In this document: in pieces, positions 40,776 to 48,547 of the stretch
How the letters are laid out: each line of letters opens with the position of its first letter
How positions within the stretch are numbered: the stretch's first letter is position 1
Assembly: GCF_900104065.1 (NCBI RefSeq)
Contig: NZ_FNLC01000007.1
Location: forward strand, 62,001-126,000
Length of the DNA: 64,000 nt
Source: Natronobacterium texcoconense
GTDB taxonomy: Archaea; Halobacteriota; Halobacteria; Halobacteriales; Natrialbaceae
Reading direction: 5' to 3'
Notes under the pieces: model-generated
Databases searched by the model: none
The model's input: only the letters and a program-made list of their open reading frames with translations
Told to the model about the DNA's origin: nothing
Translations under genes and position numbers: made by a program

Positions 40776-42477
40776 TCTAACGCCAATACTGAAACGAGAT
40801 CAGCCGACGTCCCGAATCAAGATCGGGGCAAAGAAAGTCGGACCGAACGCGGAGACCGTCGAAATACGCCACAACGGGAGGCGGGCCTTCTTCTACGTCG
40901 AACCGATCGAGGACTCGATCGTCGACGGGATCGGGAACAAGGTCCGGATGCACCAGAACGTCACGACGGTGTTCGGCGGAATCGACCGGGGCAAGGACTT
41001 TCTCGTCGATTCCGACGCGAGCAAGCGCGACGTCGTGGAGTGTTCGTCCGCGAAGATCCACACGAGCGAAATCTCGCCGGACGACCTCGCGCCGTTCCTC
41101 CGGGAGAACGACTACCTGTTGCATCCGATGGAAGAAGTCGTCCCGAAAGGCGACGACCTGGCGACGTTCGAGGTCGCCGCGATGGAGCCGACTGGATACA
41201 ACACGCTCCGGGTAACCGAGGGGACGGAGTTCGAGTTCATCGACGCCGGCGAACTCCGGGAACTTCGCGCGACGCGGAACGCAGCAGGTCGCGGCGGCCC
41301 CGGTGCCGGTCCCGGTGAGGAGGGCGCGGACGAGGACGAGATCCAGGTCACTCTCGAGCCCAAGAAGCCGACCGTCAGCTTCGAAGAGGACGTCGCGGGG
41401 CTGCCGGAGGTCAAGCGGACGGCCGAAAACCTGCTTGCGCTGTTCGATCCCGACGTTCGCGACGAGGTGGTCGAACGCTACGGCGACGAGTTCGCCTCCC
41501 GCGGTAACAGCATGCTGCTGTACGGGCCGCCGGGCTGTGGGAAGACGCTCATCTCCGAAGCGATCGCTTACGAGGCCAAGTACAACTCGAACATCGAGGA
41601 CAGCTACGGCGAGGTGAAGTTCTTAGAGATCAAGGGCAGTGACGTCCTCTCGAAGTACTCCGGCGAGTCCGAGAAACGCGTCGAGGCGATCTTCGAGAAG
41701 GCCCACGGGATCGCACAGGAGGGGTTTGCCGTCCTCTTTTTCGACGAGGTCGACACTCTCATCCCGGATCGCGGAGACGACTCGCTGCAGCGTCACGAGC
41801 GGTCACTGACCAACGCCTTCCTCCAGGAGATGAACGAGATCGAGGACAACCTGCTCGTGATCGGCGCGACGAACATGCCCTTCACCATCGATCCGGCCGC
41901 GACGAGACGGTTCCCGATCCAGCAGTTCATCCCCCAGCCCGACCGGGAGGTGATGGCCGGAGTCTGGCGCAAACACCTCTCCGAGATGAACGCCACCGAG
42001 GAGATCGACTACGAACGCCTCGGCGGTGCCTCGGAAGGGTACACGCCGGCCGAAATCGCCGACCGCGTGCTCGGCAGCGAACTCCAGCGGGAGTTCGTCG
42101 AGAGCGTCTACCAGCCCGACAGAGAGCCCATCGACCCCGATACGGACTACTTCCTCGAGCGACTCGAGGAGACCGATCCGAAGACGATCCGCCAGTACGT
42201 CGCCAGCGTCCGGACCCAGATCGACGACCTCGAGGGGTATCCGGAACTGCGCCGATACGTCGAGGATCAGGCCGACCGGCTGGGGATGCAACTGGGCAAC
42301 GAGCCGTCGTCGCTCGAGCGGCTGCTCGCCGGCAGTGGGGCCGAGACGGACGAACCCGACGCTGCCGACGGCGACACCGACGGCGGCTTCGACTTCGGCG
42401 ACGGTGACGGTGGCGACGACGGTAGCGGTGGAAACGGCAGTGACTGTAGCGACGACGGTGGTGGCGACGATGGCTGA
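40768..42477 (+). CDS. Cdc48/Vps4-like single-ring AAA ATPase
   Basis: A 569-residue classical AAA ATPase. The N-terminal ~190 residues include a part resembling the Cdc48 N-domain ('ATFEVAAMEPTGYNTLRVTE'), followed by a Gly-rich linker. The ATPase core has Walker A 'GPPGCGKT' (253-260), an aromatic pore loop with Tyr297 ('SKYSGESEK'), Walker B 'LFFDEVD' (323-329), sensor 1 Asn ('GATN'), and Arg residues in 'DPAATRRFP' at the Arg-finger position. A helical C-terminal domain and a Gly/Asp-rich tail end it. Only one ring is present, so it is a remodelling/unfolding motor rather than full Cdc48. Substrate inferred to be within the operon. Confidence 0.9.
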   Translation: MDNLTPILKRDQPTSRIKIGAKKVGPNAETVEIRHNGRRAFFYVEPIEDSIVDGIGNKVRMHQNVTTVFGGIDRGKDFLVDSDASKRDVVECSSAKIHTSEISPDDLAPFLRENDYLLHPMEEVVPKGDDLATFEVAAMEPTGYNTLRVTEGTEFEFIDAGELRELRATRNAAGRGGPGAGPGEEGADEDEIQVTLEPKKPTVSFEEDVAGLPEVKRTAENLLALFDPDVRDEVVERYGDEFASRGNSMLLYGPPGCGKTLISEAIAYEAKYNSNIEDSYGEVKFLEIKGSDVLSKYSGESEKRVEAIFEKAHGIAQEGFAVLFFDEVDTLIPDRGDDSLQRHERSLTNAFLQEMNEIEDNLLVIGATNMPFTIDPAATRRFPIQQFIPQPDREVMAGVWRKHLSEMNATEEIDYERLGGASEGYTPAEIADRVLGSELQREFVESVYQPDREPIDPDTDYFLERLEETDPKTIRQYVASVRTQIDDLEGYPELRRYVEDQADRLGMQLGNEPSSLERLLAGSGAETDEPDAADGDTDGGFDFGDGDGGDDGSGGNGSDCSDDGGGDDG

Positions 42478-45265
42478 TCGCTACAGGCAGGTCGGCTCCT
42501 TCGAGAGCGGGCGCGTCGCGGCCGTCGGCGTCGGCGACGAGATAATCGCGATCGGTCTCGAGGACTGCGTCGAGGTCGTCGACGGAAGCCGTTCGGTCGA
42601 AATCGACCACGGCGAGCGAGTCGTCGACGTCGCGGTCGCCGACCGAATACTCGTGCTCTCGCCGGCCGAACTGACGACGTACTCCAGGGACGGCGACCGG
42701 CTCTGGAGTCAGGAACTCGAGGACGCCCACGCGATTGCGGCCATCACCGACCGCGGACTCTGTGGTATCCTCGGCCCCGACCGGTTCCGCGCCGTCGACG
42801 TCGCTACCGGCCGCGAACGGTTCGACGTCGAGCGATCGCGGCCGGGCGGTTCCGACGACGACTTGCTCGCCGTTCCCACGGGATTTCTGATCGCGACCTG
42901 GTCGTTTCTCACGCACGTCGACGCCGACGGCGAGGTGGACTTCGACCGCGACCTCTCCGCGGTCGTCCGAAGCGTCGGCCGCTGTGAGGACGCGATCGTC
43001 GCGACACTCCAGAGCGATCAGGTCGTCGGTATCCAGGCCGGTACCGGGGAACTTCGGTGGCGAACCGAACTCGAGGCGACCCACGTCGCACCCGTCGGCG
43101 AGGGAGCGGTCCTCGTGCGGACGGCCGACGGAATCCGAGCGGTCGATCCGGAGGGGACGACCGAACCGGTCGGCGATATCCCCGACGGTGACGTCTACGC
43201 GACGGCCGACGGAACGACCGTCTGTTCGGTCCACGACGGCACGGTATCGATCCACGTCCACGGCGGGGACCGACTTTCCCTCGCGGTCGCGACCGACACC
43301 GTCGGCGCGGGCGGAACGATCGACGTCGAGGTGACGAACCCGACGGATCGTGAACGGACAGTCTCGCTCGCCGTCGACGCCGCGGGTTGTTCGCTCTCGC
43401 CGAGCGACCGGACCGTCACCGTCGCTCCGGACGAAACCGTACTCGCCGAGTTCCCGGTCGCAGCCGTGCAGTCGGAGGGGCACGCTGCCCTCGAGGTCGC
43501 CGTCGACGGCTCGGTCACCCTCCGGGAGACGATCGCGCTCGAGGACGCCACAAGCGGCGAAGTGGCCGTCGAGACCGACCTCGAGCCGATCGGAATCGAA
43601 GATGGGGTCGTCGAACTCGCGGTGACCGTCGAGAACGTCGGTGACGTCGCACTCGACTCGGTTCGGCTCCTCGAGACGGGCGACAGTTCCGACGAGATGG
43701 CACCCGACGAGACGTGGACGACGACGGTACCGCAACCCTACGAGCCCGATCGACGCGTGTCGGTGGGGCTCGAGGTGGTACGCGGTGACCGTCGCCGGGA
43801 GTACGCCCCGACGTGTTCGCTTCCGCCGGCACCGACGATCGACCTCGAGGCGAACGGCGACGTTTTGCGTGCAACGGTCGCGGTAGCGGGTGAGGTCGCC
43901 GTCTCCGATCGGCTGGTACTCGAGGTGCCCGGTGTCGACCGCGTCCAGTCGCCGGTGACGATCGACGGCGAGGACCTTCTGCTGGTCGTCCCGCGGTACG
44001 ACGGCGGAACCGCACGCATCGGCTTCGACGCCATCGACGTCGACGAACGGATACGGCTGTCCGGTTCGGGTCCGTTCGCGACGCCGGCGGACTCGAGCGA
44101 CCCGCGTAGTCAGAACCGAGTCCGGACCGAACGTGACGAGACGCGGGAGTCGCCAGCGAACGACTCGGCTCCGCGTGCCGACCGTGGGTCGCCCGACGCT
44201 GGAACCGACCCGGGACTTGCCGTACACCGACGCGTCTCCGACGACTCGCCAGTACTCGGTCACGCCGTCCGCGACCGACTCGTCGTCGAAAACGAGGGCG
44301 ACACCGCGGCGGACGTCTCCCTCACCGTCGACGGCGACCGCCTCGAGGTCGGCCCGCTAGCGCCCGGCGAGTCGACCGCGCTCGAGCGGATCGTCAGTGG
44401 CGTTTCGAGCGACGGGATCGTCCTGCCGCGAGCGACGCTCGAGGCAGACGGGCGGACCGTCGACCGACTCTCCGAGCACCGACTCGACGTCGCCAGGTCG
44501 GGTGTCGCCGTCAGAGCGGCGGTCGATCCGGCCGACGGACGGATCGTCGCCGACCTCGCGAACCGAACCGATCGGGACTGTCGAGTACTCGGCGTCGAAC
44601 TCGCCGAACAGGGTGCCGAGTCGGTCGGCGAACGGCTCGCTGCCGGCGAGACGACGACCGTGTCTATCGGACCCGACGCGGATCGACGCCGGGCGCTCGA
44701 GGGCGACACTGCCGCGCTGTCGCTTCCGATCCGGTACGCCGACGGCGAGGAGGAGACGATCGATGCGCTGGCAGCGGTCGTCGCGCTCGAGTCGGGATCG
44801 GCCGCTACCGAGTCGGGTTCGGAAGACGCGCTGCTCACGACCGAAATCGGCTCGGAGACGCGGGCAGCAGGCGAGTACGGGTCAGTCGTCCTCGTCTTCG
44901 AAAATGGGAGCGACCGAACGCTTTCGAACGTCTCGGTGTCGGCGACCGGCGACCCCATCGACGAGACGTTCTACTCGGCGGCCCACCGTGAGGTGCTCGA
45001 AGCAGGCGACTGGATCGAACACTTCGTCGACCTCGAGGCAGGTGTCGACGACCCGACGTTCGAGGCGACGGTGGAGTACGCGCTCGAGGACGTCGAGCGA
45101 GAGTACACCGTTCGTGCGTCGGGGCCAGCAGTCGCAGACGAGGACGACTGGACCGACGATCACCTGGCCGCGTGGTCGGTCGACCGGATCGACGAGTCGA
45201 CGTCGTCGACGCCGTCCGTGCCGACGCTCCCGCCGTCACTGGCGACGCCGTTCCGTACGCGGTAA
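42470..45265 (+). CDS. beta-propeller plus Ig-like repeat protein
   Basis: A 931-residue soluble protein with no signal peptide. Residues ~1-270 form a PQQ/WD-like propeller ('RLWSQELEDAHAIAAITDRG', 'DVATGRERFDVE', 'QAGTGELRWRTELE'). About 280-900 carry repeated CARDB-like Ig modules ('IDVEVTNPTDRERTVSLAVD', 'VVELAVTVENVGDVALDSVR', 'LVVENEGDTAADVSLTVDG'). Such modules are usually extracellular; here they seem cytoplasmic, as no export signal is visible. It begins in the last 8 nt of the AAA gene (ATGGCTGA). It is likely a scaffold or adaptor of the ATPase. Confidence 0.75.
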   Translation: MADRYRQVGSFESGRVAAVGVGDEIIAIGLEDCVEVVDGSRSVEIDHGERVVDVAVADRILVLSPAELTTYSRDGDRLWSQELEDAHAIAAITDRGLCGILGPDRFRAVDVATGRERFDVERSRPGGSDDDLLAVPTGFLIATWSFLTHVDADGEVDFDRDLSAVVRSVGRCEDAIVATLQSDQVVGIQAGTGELRWRTELEATHVAPVGEGAVLVRTADGIRAVDPEGTTEPVGDIPDGDVYATADGTTVCSVHDGTVSIHVHGGDRLSLAVATDTVGAGGTIDVEVTNPTDRERTVSLAVDAAGCSLSPSDRTVTVAPDETVLAEFPVAAVQSEGHAALEVAVDGSVTLRETIALEDATSGEVAVETDLEPIGIEDGVVELAVTVENVGDVALDSVRLLETGDSSDEMAPDETWTTTVPQPYEPDRRVSVGLEVVRGDRRREYAPTCSLPPAPTIDLEANGDVLRATVAVAGEVAVSDRLVLEVPGVDRVQSPVTIDGEDLLLVVPRYDGGTARIGFDAIDVDERIRLSGSGPFATPADSSDPRSQNRVRTERDETRESPANDSAPRADRGSPDAGTDPGLAVHRRVSDDSPVLGHAVRDRLVVENEGDTAADVSLTVDGDRLEVGPLAPGESTALERIVSGVSSDGIVLPRATLEADGRTVDRLSEHRLDVARSGVAVRAAVDPADGRIVADLANRTDRDCRVLGVELAEQGAESVGERLAAGETTTVSIGPDADRRRALEGDTAALSLPIRYADGEEETIDALAAVVALESGSAATESGSEDALLTTEIGSETRAAGEYGSVVLVFENGSDRTLSNVSVSATGDPIDETFYSAAHREVLEAGDWIEHFVDLEAGVDDPTFEATVEYALEDVEREYTVRASGPAVADEDDWTDDHLAAWSVDRIDESTSSTPSVPTLPPSLATPFRTR

Positions 45266-45309
45266 GGAGTTGCTGTCCTCGAGGGAAATCGAAGAAAATT
45301 ACGGGACGC

Positions 45310-47553
45310 TTACATCAGGAAGTCGCCAGTAACGGACTCGTGAGCGTCCTGGACGTACCAGTACATCCGGCGAGCGGTCCGTGTAACGATCCCTGCCGCG
45401 ACGATTCCGTAGACGCCGATCGCGAGGAACAGCGAGATTCGGGCCGTACTCAACGCGGTAGCGCGATCCTCGTGTTCGGCGGCCACCGTTTCGGCACGGT
45501 TCGATTCACCCGCGTTCTCGAACGCCGCGACTGCATCGTCGTACGAGTCGTGTAGCTCCGCCGTTCTATCGGTAACCGTATCGTACTCCGCCGGATTCAA
45601 CAGCAGCGGCTGGCCCAGCACCGTCACGAACTGCTCGGACTCCATCGACTCCCAGACGTCGTCGGCCTCCTGCGCGGCACCTGCACCCTCGGCGACCGTC
45701 TCGGAGTACTCCTCGAACGCTGCGTCGGCCTCGCTCTCGAGTTCCGCAGCGCGCTGTTCGTCGCCCTGGAGGACAGCAACCCGCGCCAGTTCACGCTGGA
45801 TCGTCGCCTCCTCGATCAGCGATAGCTCGCCGTCCTCGAGGCGCTGCTCGTAGTGGGCTTCCTGTTCGTCGATCAGCGTCTCGAGATCCTCCTCTGCGGC
45901 TCCGAGAACGTCCCTGCTTTCGCTGCGAAGCTGGTTACCCTCGAGCTGGTCTGCGTACATCCCCATCGTGTTGTACGCGGCGGAGGCCTGGACGATACTT
46001 GCCTGAGCCTCGTCGTGTTCGCCCTCTTCGAGCAGGTCGGTCGCGTCGTCGGTCGCCTCGAGGTACAGCACCGACGCGCTCCCGAAGGCGAGCACGGTCG
46101 AGACGTCGTCGCCGTCCGCATCGCCCGCGCGCATCTCGTCGTCCATCGTCTCGACGATCGAGAGGGTGCCGTCGGGAACGGTGCCGGAGTGACCGGCGAG
46201 GTCGTTCTGGATCGGATCGAGATCGAGTGGGACCGGCGACGCGACGACTCGTAGTCGTTCTCTTTCGTCGTCGTTGCCCTCGATTCTGTACGTCCACTCG
46301 TAGGTCTCTCCCAGTTCCGCCTCGGTGTCGAACTCGAGCGCGAACGAGACGGTGTCGGACCCGCCAGCCTGCAGGTCCGAGGGTCCGCTCCGGACGGTGA
46401 GCCAGTCGTCGGGGCCGTCCACGAGGGTCATCTCGACGCCGTCGACGTCGTTGTAGCCGAGTTCCTCCTCGAGGGTGGTCGACGCCTCCTCGTACTCCCC
46501 GGTCGGAACGTCGCCGAACGAGATGCCGTTTACGACGAGTTCGGTGCCGTGGACGATCTCTATGTCCTCGTCGTAGCTGGTGCCGTCGACGTCGGGCGAA
46601 CTCGCCGACGCGGAGAAGTCGTACTCGCCCTCCGAGAGTTCGGTATCCGCGGTCACTTCGACGTCGACTACTTCCGTGGACTGCCCCTCGATCTCGTCGG
46701 GAACGTCGTCGTCATCGACGTCGACGTCGATGTCCCAGCTGGAAGACGATGCCGACACGCTGCTGACCTCGAGCGGCTGGTCGCCGTCGTTGGGAACCGC
46801 CAGTTCGATCGTCTTGGTGATCTCACCCTGGTCTTTCGGTTCGTCGAAGACCATCGGATCGCCGAACGCGAGTTCGCCGAAGTAACCGGGGTAGATGACT
46901 CGAGCCTCAGCGGTCGTCTGGCGAGTAACGCCATCTTCCGTCTCGAGTTCGACCGTCCACGACAGCGTCTCGTGTTGGGAGGCGTCGTCGTCGGCGGTCA
47001 CTTCCCAACTGGCGCTCGAGCCCGAACTGCTCATTTCGAGCGTGCCGTCGGAATCGGAACTGACGACCGAGACGTCGACGTTGCCGATCGAACCCTCGCT
47101 GCCGATCTGTTCGATGCTGGCCTCTCCGGACTCGGAGTCGCCGACGAGAACGTCACCGAGATCCAGCGGCTCCTCCTCGAAGCCCGCTGCTGGCTGGACT
47201 TCGACGTGGAAGCCGAATCCGTCACCACCGGCTGCCCCATCTACCGAACCCGTTTTCGCATCTGTGCCCGCACTGACAGTGAGCCCGACACTCTCTTCCT
47301 CACCGGGAGCGACTGTGACGGAACCCTGATGGGGCGACACGCTCACTCCATCCGGAGTGCTCGTAATATCGATACTGACCGTCTCTTCGCTATCTCCAGT
47401 GTTCTCGACCGTAAGCGATGTTTCGGTATCACCACCAGCGACCACGTCTACGTCCGATGGGCCACTGGTCACCTCGGTGGCCTGTGCAGCCGGCACTATC
47501 GCTAACCCGAACGCCAGCAACACCGCGAGCACTACGAGTCCTCGCCTAGACAT
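45310..47553 (-). CDS. membrane-anchored ectodomain protein, Ig-like and coiled-coil
   Basis: About 747 residues. Signal peptide ('GLVVLAVLLAFGLAIVPAAQ'), then NEW3/CARDB-like Ig modules ('DTETSLTVENTGDSEETVSI', 'IELAVPNDGDQPLEVSSVSA'), a coiled-coil region at ~500-690 ('LIEEATIQRELARVAVLQGD'), one C-terminal membrane helix ('LFLAIGVYGIVAAGIV') and a short cytoplasmic tail. It is last in the leftward operon. The start is chosen at ATG 47553, overlapping the upstream stop by 8 nt. A cell-envelope component. Confidence 0.75.
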   Translation of the reverse strand: MSRRGLVVLAVLLAFGLAIVPAAQATEVTSGPSDVDVVAGGDTETSLTVENTGDSEETVSIDITSTPDGVSVSPHQGSVTVAPGEEESVGLTVSAGTDAKTGSVDGAAGGDGFGFHVEVQPAAGFEEEPLDLGDVLVGDSESGEASIEQIGSEGSIGNVDVSVVSSDSDGTLEMSSSGSSASWEVTADDDASQHETLSWTVELETEDGVTRQTTAEARVIYPGYFGELAFGDPMVFDEPKDQGEITKTIELAVPNDGDQPLEVSSVSASSSSWDIDVDVDDDDVPDEIEGQSTEVVDVEVTADTELSEGEYDFSASASSPDVDGTSYDEDIEIVHGTELVVNGISFGDVPTGEYEEASTTLEEELGYNDVDGVEMTLVDGPDDWLTVRSGPSDLQAGGSDTVSFALEFDTEAELGETYEWTYRIEGNDDERERLRVVASPVPLDLDPIQNDLAGHSGTVPDGTLSIVETMDDEMRAGDADGDDVSTVLAFGSASVLYLEATDDATDLLEEGEHDEAQASIVQASAAYNTMGMYADQLEGNQLRSESRDVLGAAEEDLETLIDEQEAHYEQRLEDGELSLIEEATIQRELARVAVLQGDEQRAAELESEADAAFEEYSETVAEGAGAAQEADDVWESMESEQFVTVLGQPLLLNPAEYDTVTDRTAELHDSYDDAVAAFENAGESNRAETVAAEHEDRATALSTARISLFLAIGVYGIVAAGIVTRTARRMYWYVQDAHESVTGDFLM

Positions 47554-48544
47554 CGCTATCACCCACCGTTACGACCGAGCCGACCTGTGCCCGCTCGTAG
47601 GTCCGCTGCCAGGCGAAGATCCGTCGCAGGAGAATCGTTCCTAGTAGGCCGACGACGACCCCGTAGCCGACGAGCACTGTCACCGAAGCGACTGCGAGCG
47701 ACAGCTGTGTACCCCAGACCTCGCCCCCGACCGCGGCGATCTCTTCCTCGCGGTCCTCGAGGCCGTGTGCCGCCGCTTCGCTTTCGGCAGCACTGATCTC
47801 GGCGCTGACCGTTCGAACCTGCTGGTAGTTCTCGAACGTCTCGAGGGAACCCGGGACGCCGGCGACGGTGTTCCCGACGCTCTCACAGTCCGCACAGCGG
47901 TCGAGGAACGCCTCGGCGTCTTCTTCGGCCTCGTCGATCTGCTCGAGTGACGACTCGTAGGCTGCGGTCTCCTGTTCGACCTGAACGTTGAACTCCGCCG
48001 CCTCGTCGGGCATGTTCGCTCGCTCGTAGGCCGTCGCGGTCATCGAGAGGTACTCGATCCGGTCGGGCGTCCGTTCGGCGGCGTCAGCCTCGTCGTGGAG
48101 GCCGCCGGCCAGTCCCTCGTAGAACCGCGTCAGCGCGAGATCCGCGAGCGTCGCCTGAGTCGACTCGAGGTCGTCGATTCGGTCGTCCGTCCGTTCGGCG
48201 TACTCGAGGCTCCGCTCGTACTCGCCGGCCTCGGCGTAGTCGTAGGCCTGCTCGAATGCCATCATCGTCTCGTGGATGGCTTCGAACTCCGCGCGCTCGC
48301 TGGCGTCGAGCGATCCAGTATCCTGGACCTGGGTGACGGCGAACGTCCGGATCGTCTCGAACTCGTCGTACTCCTCGTAGGCGTCGGTACCTTCCATCGT
48401 GCGGAACTCGTCGAAGTAGTCGTCGGCCGTCCGCGGTTCGTCGGCGACGACGGCCGTGGCGAACAGCGGTACCGTCACGACGACTGCGACGACCATGACG
48501 ACGAGCAATCCTATGCGAGTGCTGTCTGGGATCTTTCTTTCCAT
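47546..48544 (-). CDS. two-helix membrane protein with external coiled coil
   Basis: A 332-residue protein. Membrane helix or signal at 11-34 ('LLVVMVVAVVVTVPLFATAV'), an external helical domain (35-283) with TPR-like units ('AFEQAYDYAEAGEYERSLEY') and a Cys pair (CADC), a helix at 284-309 and a basic cytoplasmic tail ('RRIFAWQRTYERAQVG'). Architecture parallels its downstream neighbour (helical ectodomain then C-terminal helix). It starts 3 nt after the stop of the 895-residue gene. Confidence 0.72.
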   Translation of the reverse strand: MERKIPDSTRIGLLVVMVVAVVVTVPLFATAVVADEPRTADDYFDEFRTMEGTDAYEEYDEFETIRTFAVTQVQDTGSLDASERAEFEAIHETMMAFEQAYDYAEAGEYERSLEYAERTDDRIDDLESTQATLADLALTRFYEGLAGGLHDEADAAERTPDRIEYLSMTATAYERANMPDEAAEFNVQVEQETAAYESSLEQIDEAEEDAEAFLDRCADCESVGNTVAGVPGSLETFENYQQVRTVSAEISAAESEAAAHGLEDREEEIAAVGGEVWGTQLSLAVASVTVLVGYGVVVGLLGTILLRRIFAWQRTYERAQVGSVVTVGDSDV

Positions 48545-48547
48545 GCG

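Noticed and set aside
41927-44263. A 778-codon minus-strand frame opposite the AAA and propeller genes
   Set aside because: High-GC coding DNA gives long antisense frames. The product is Arg/His-rich and low in acids, unlike haloarchaeal proteins, and it lies over two clear genes.
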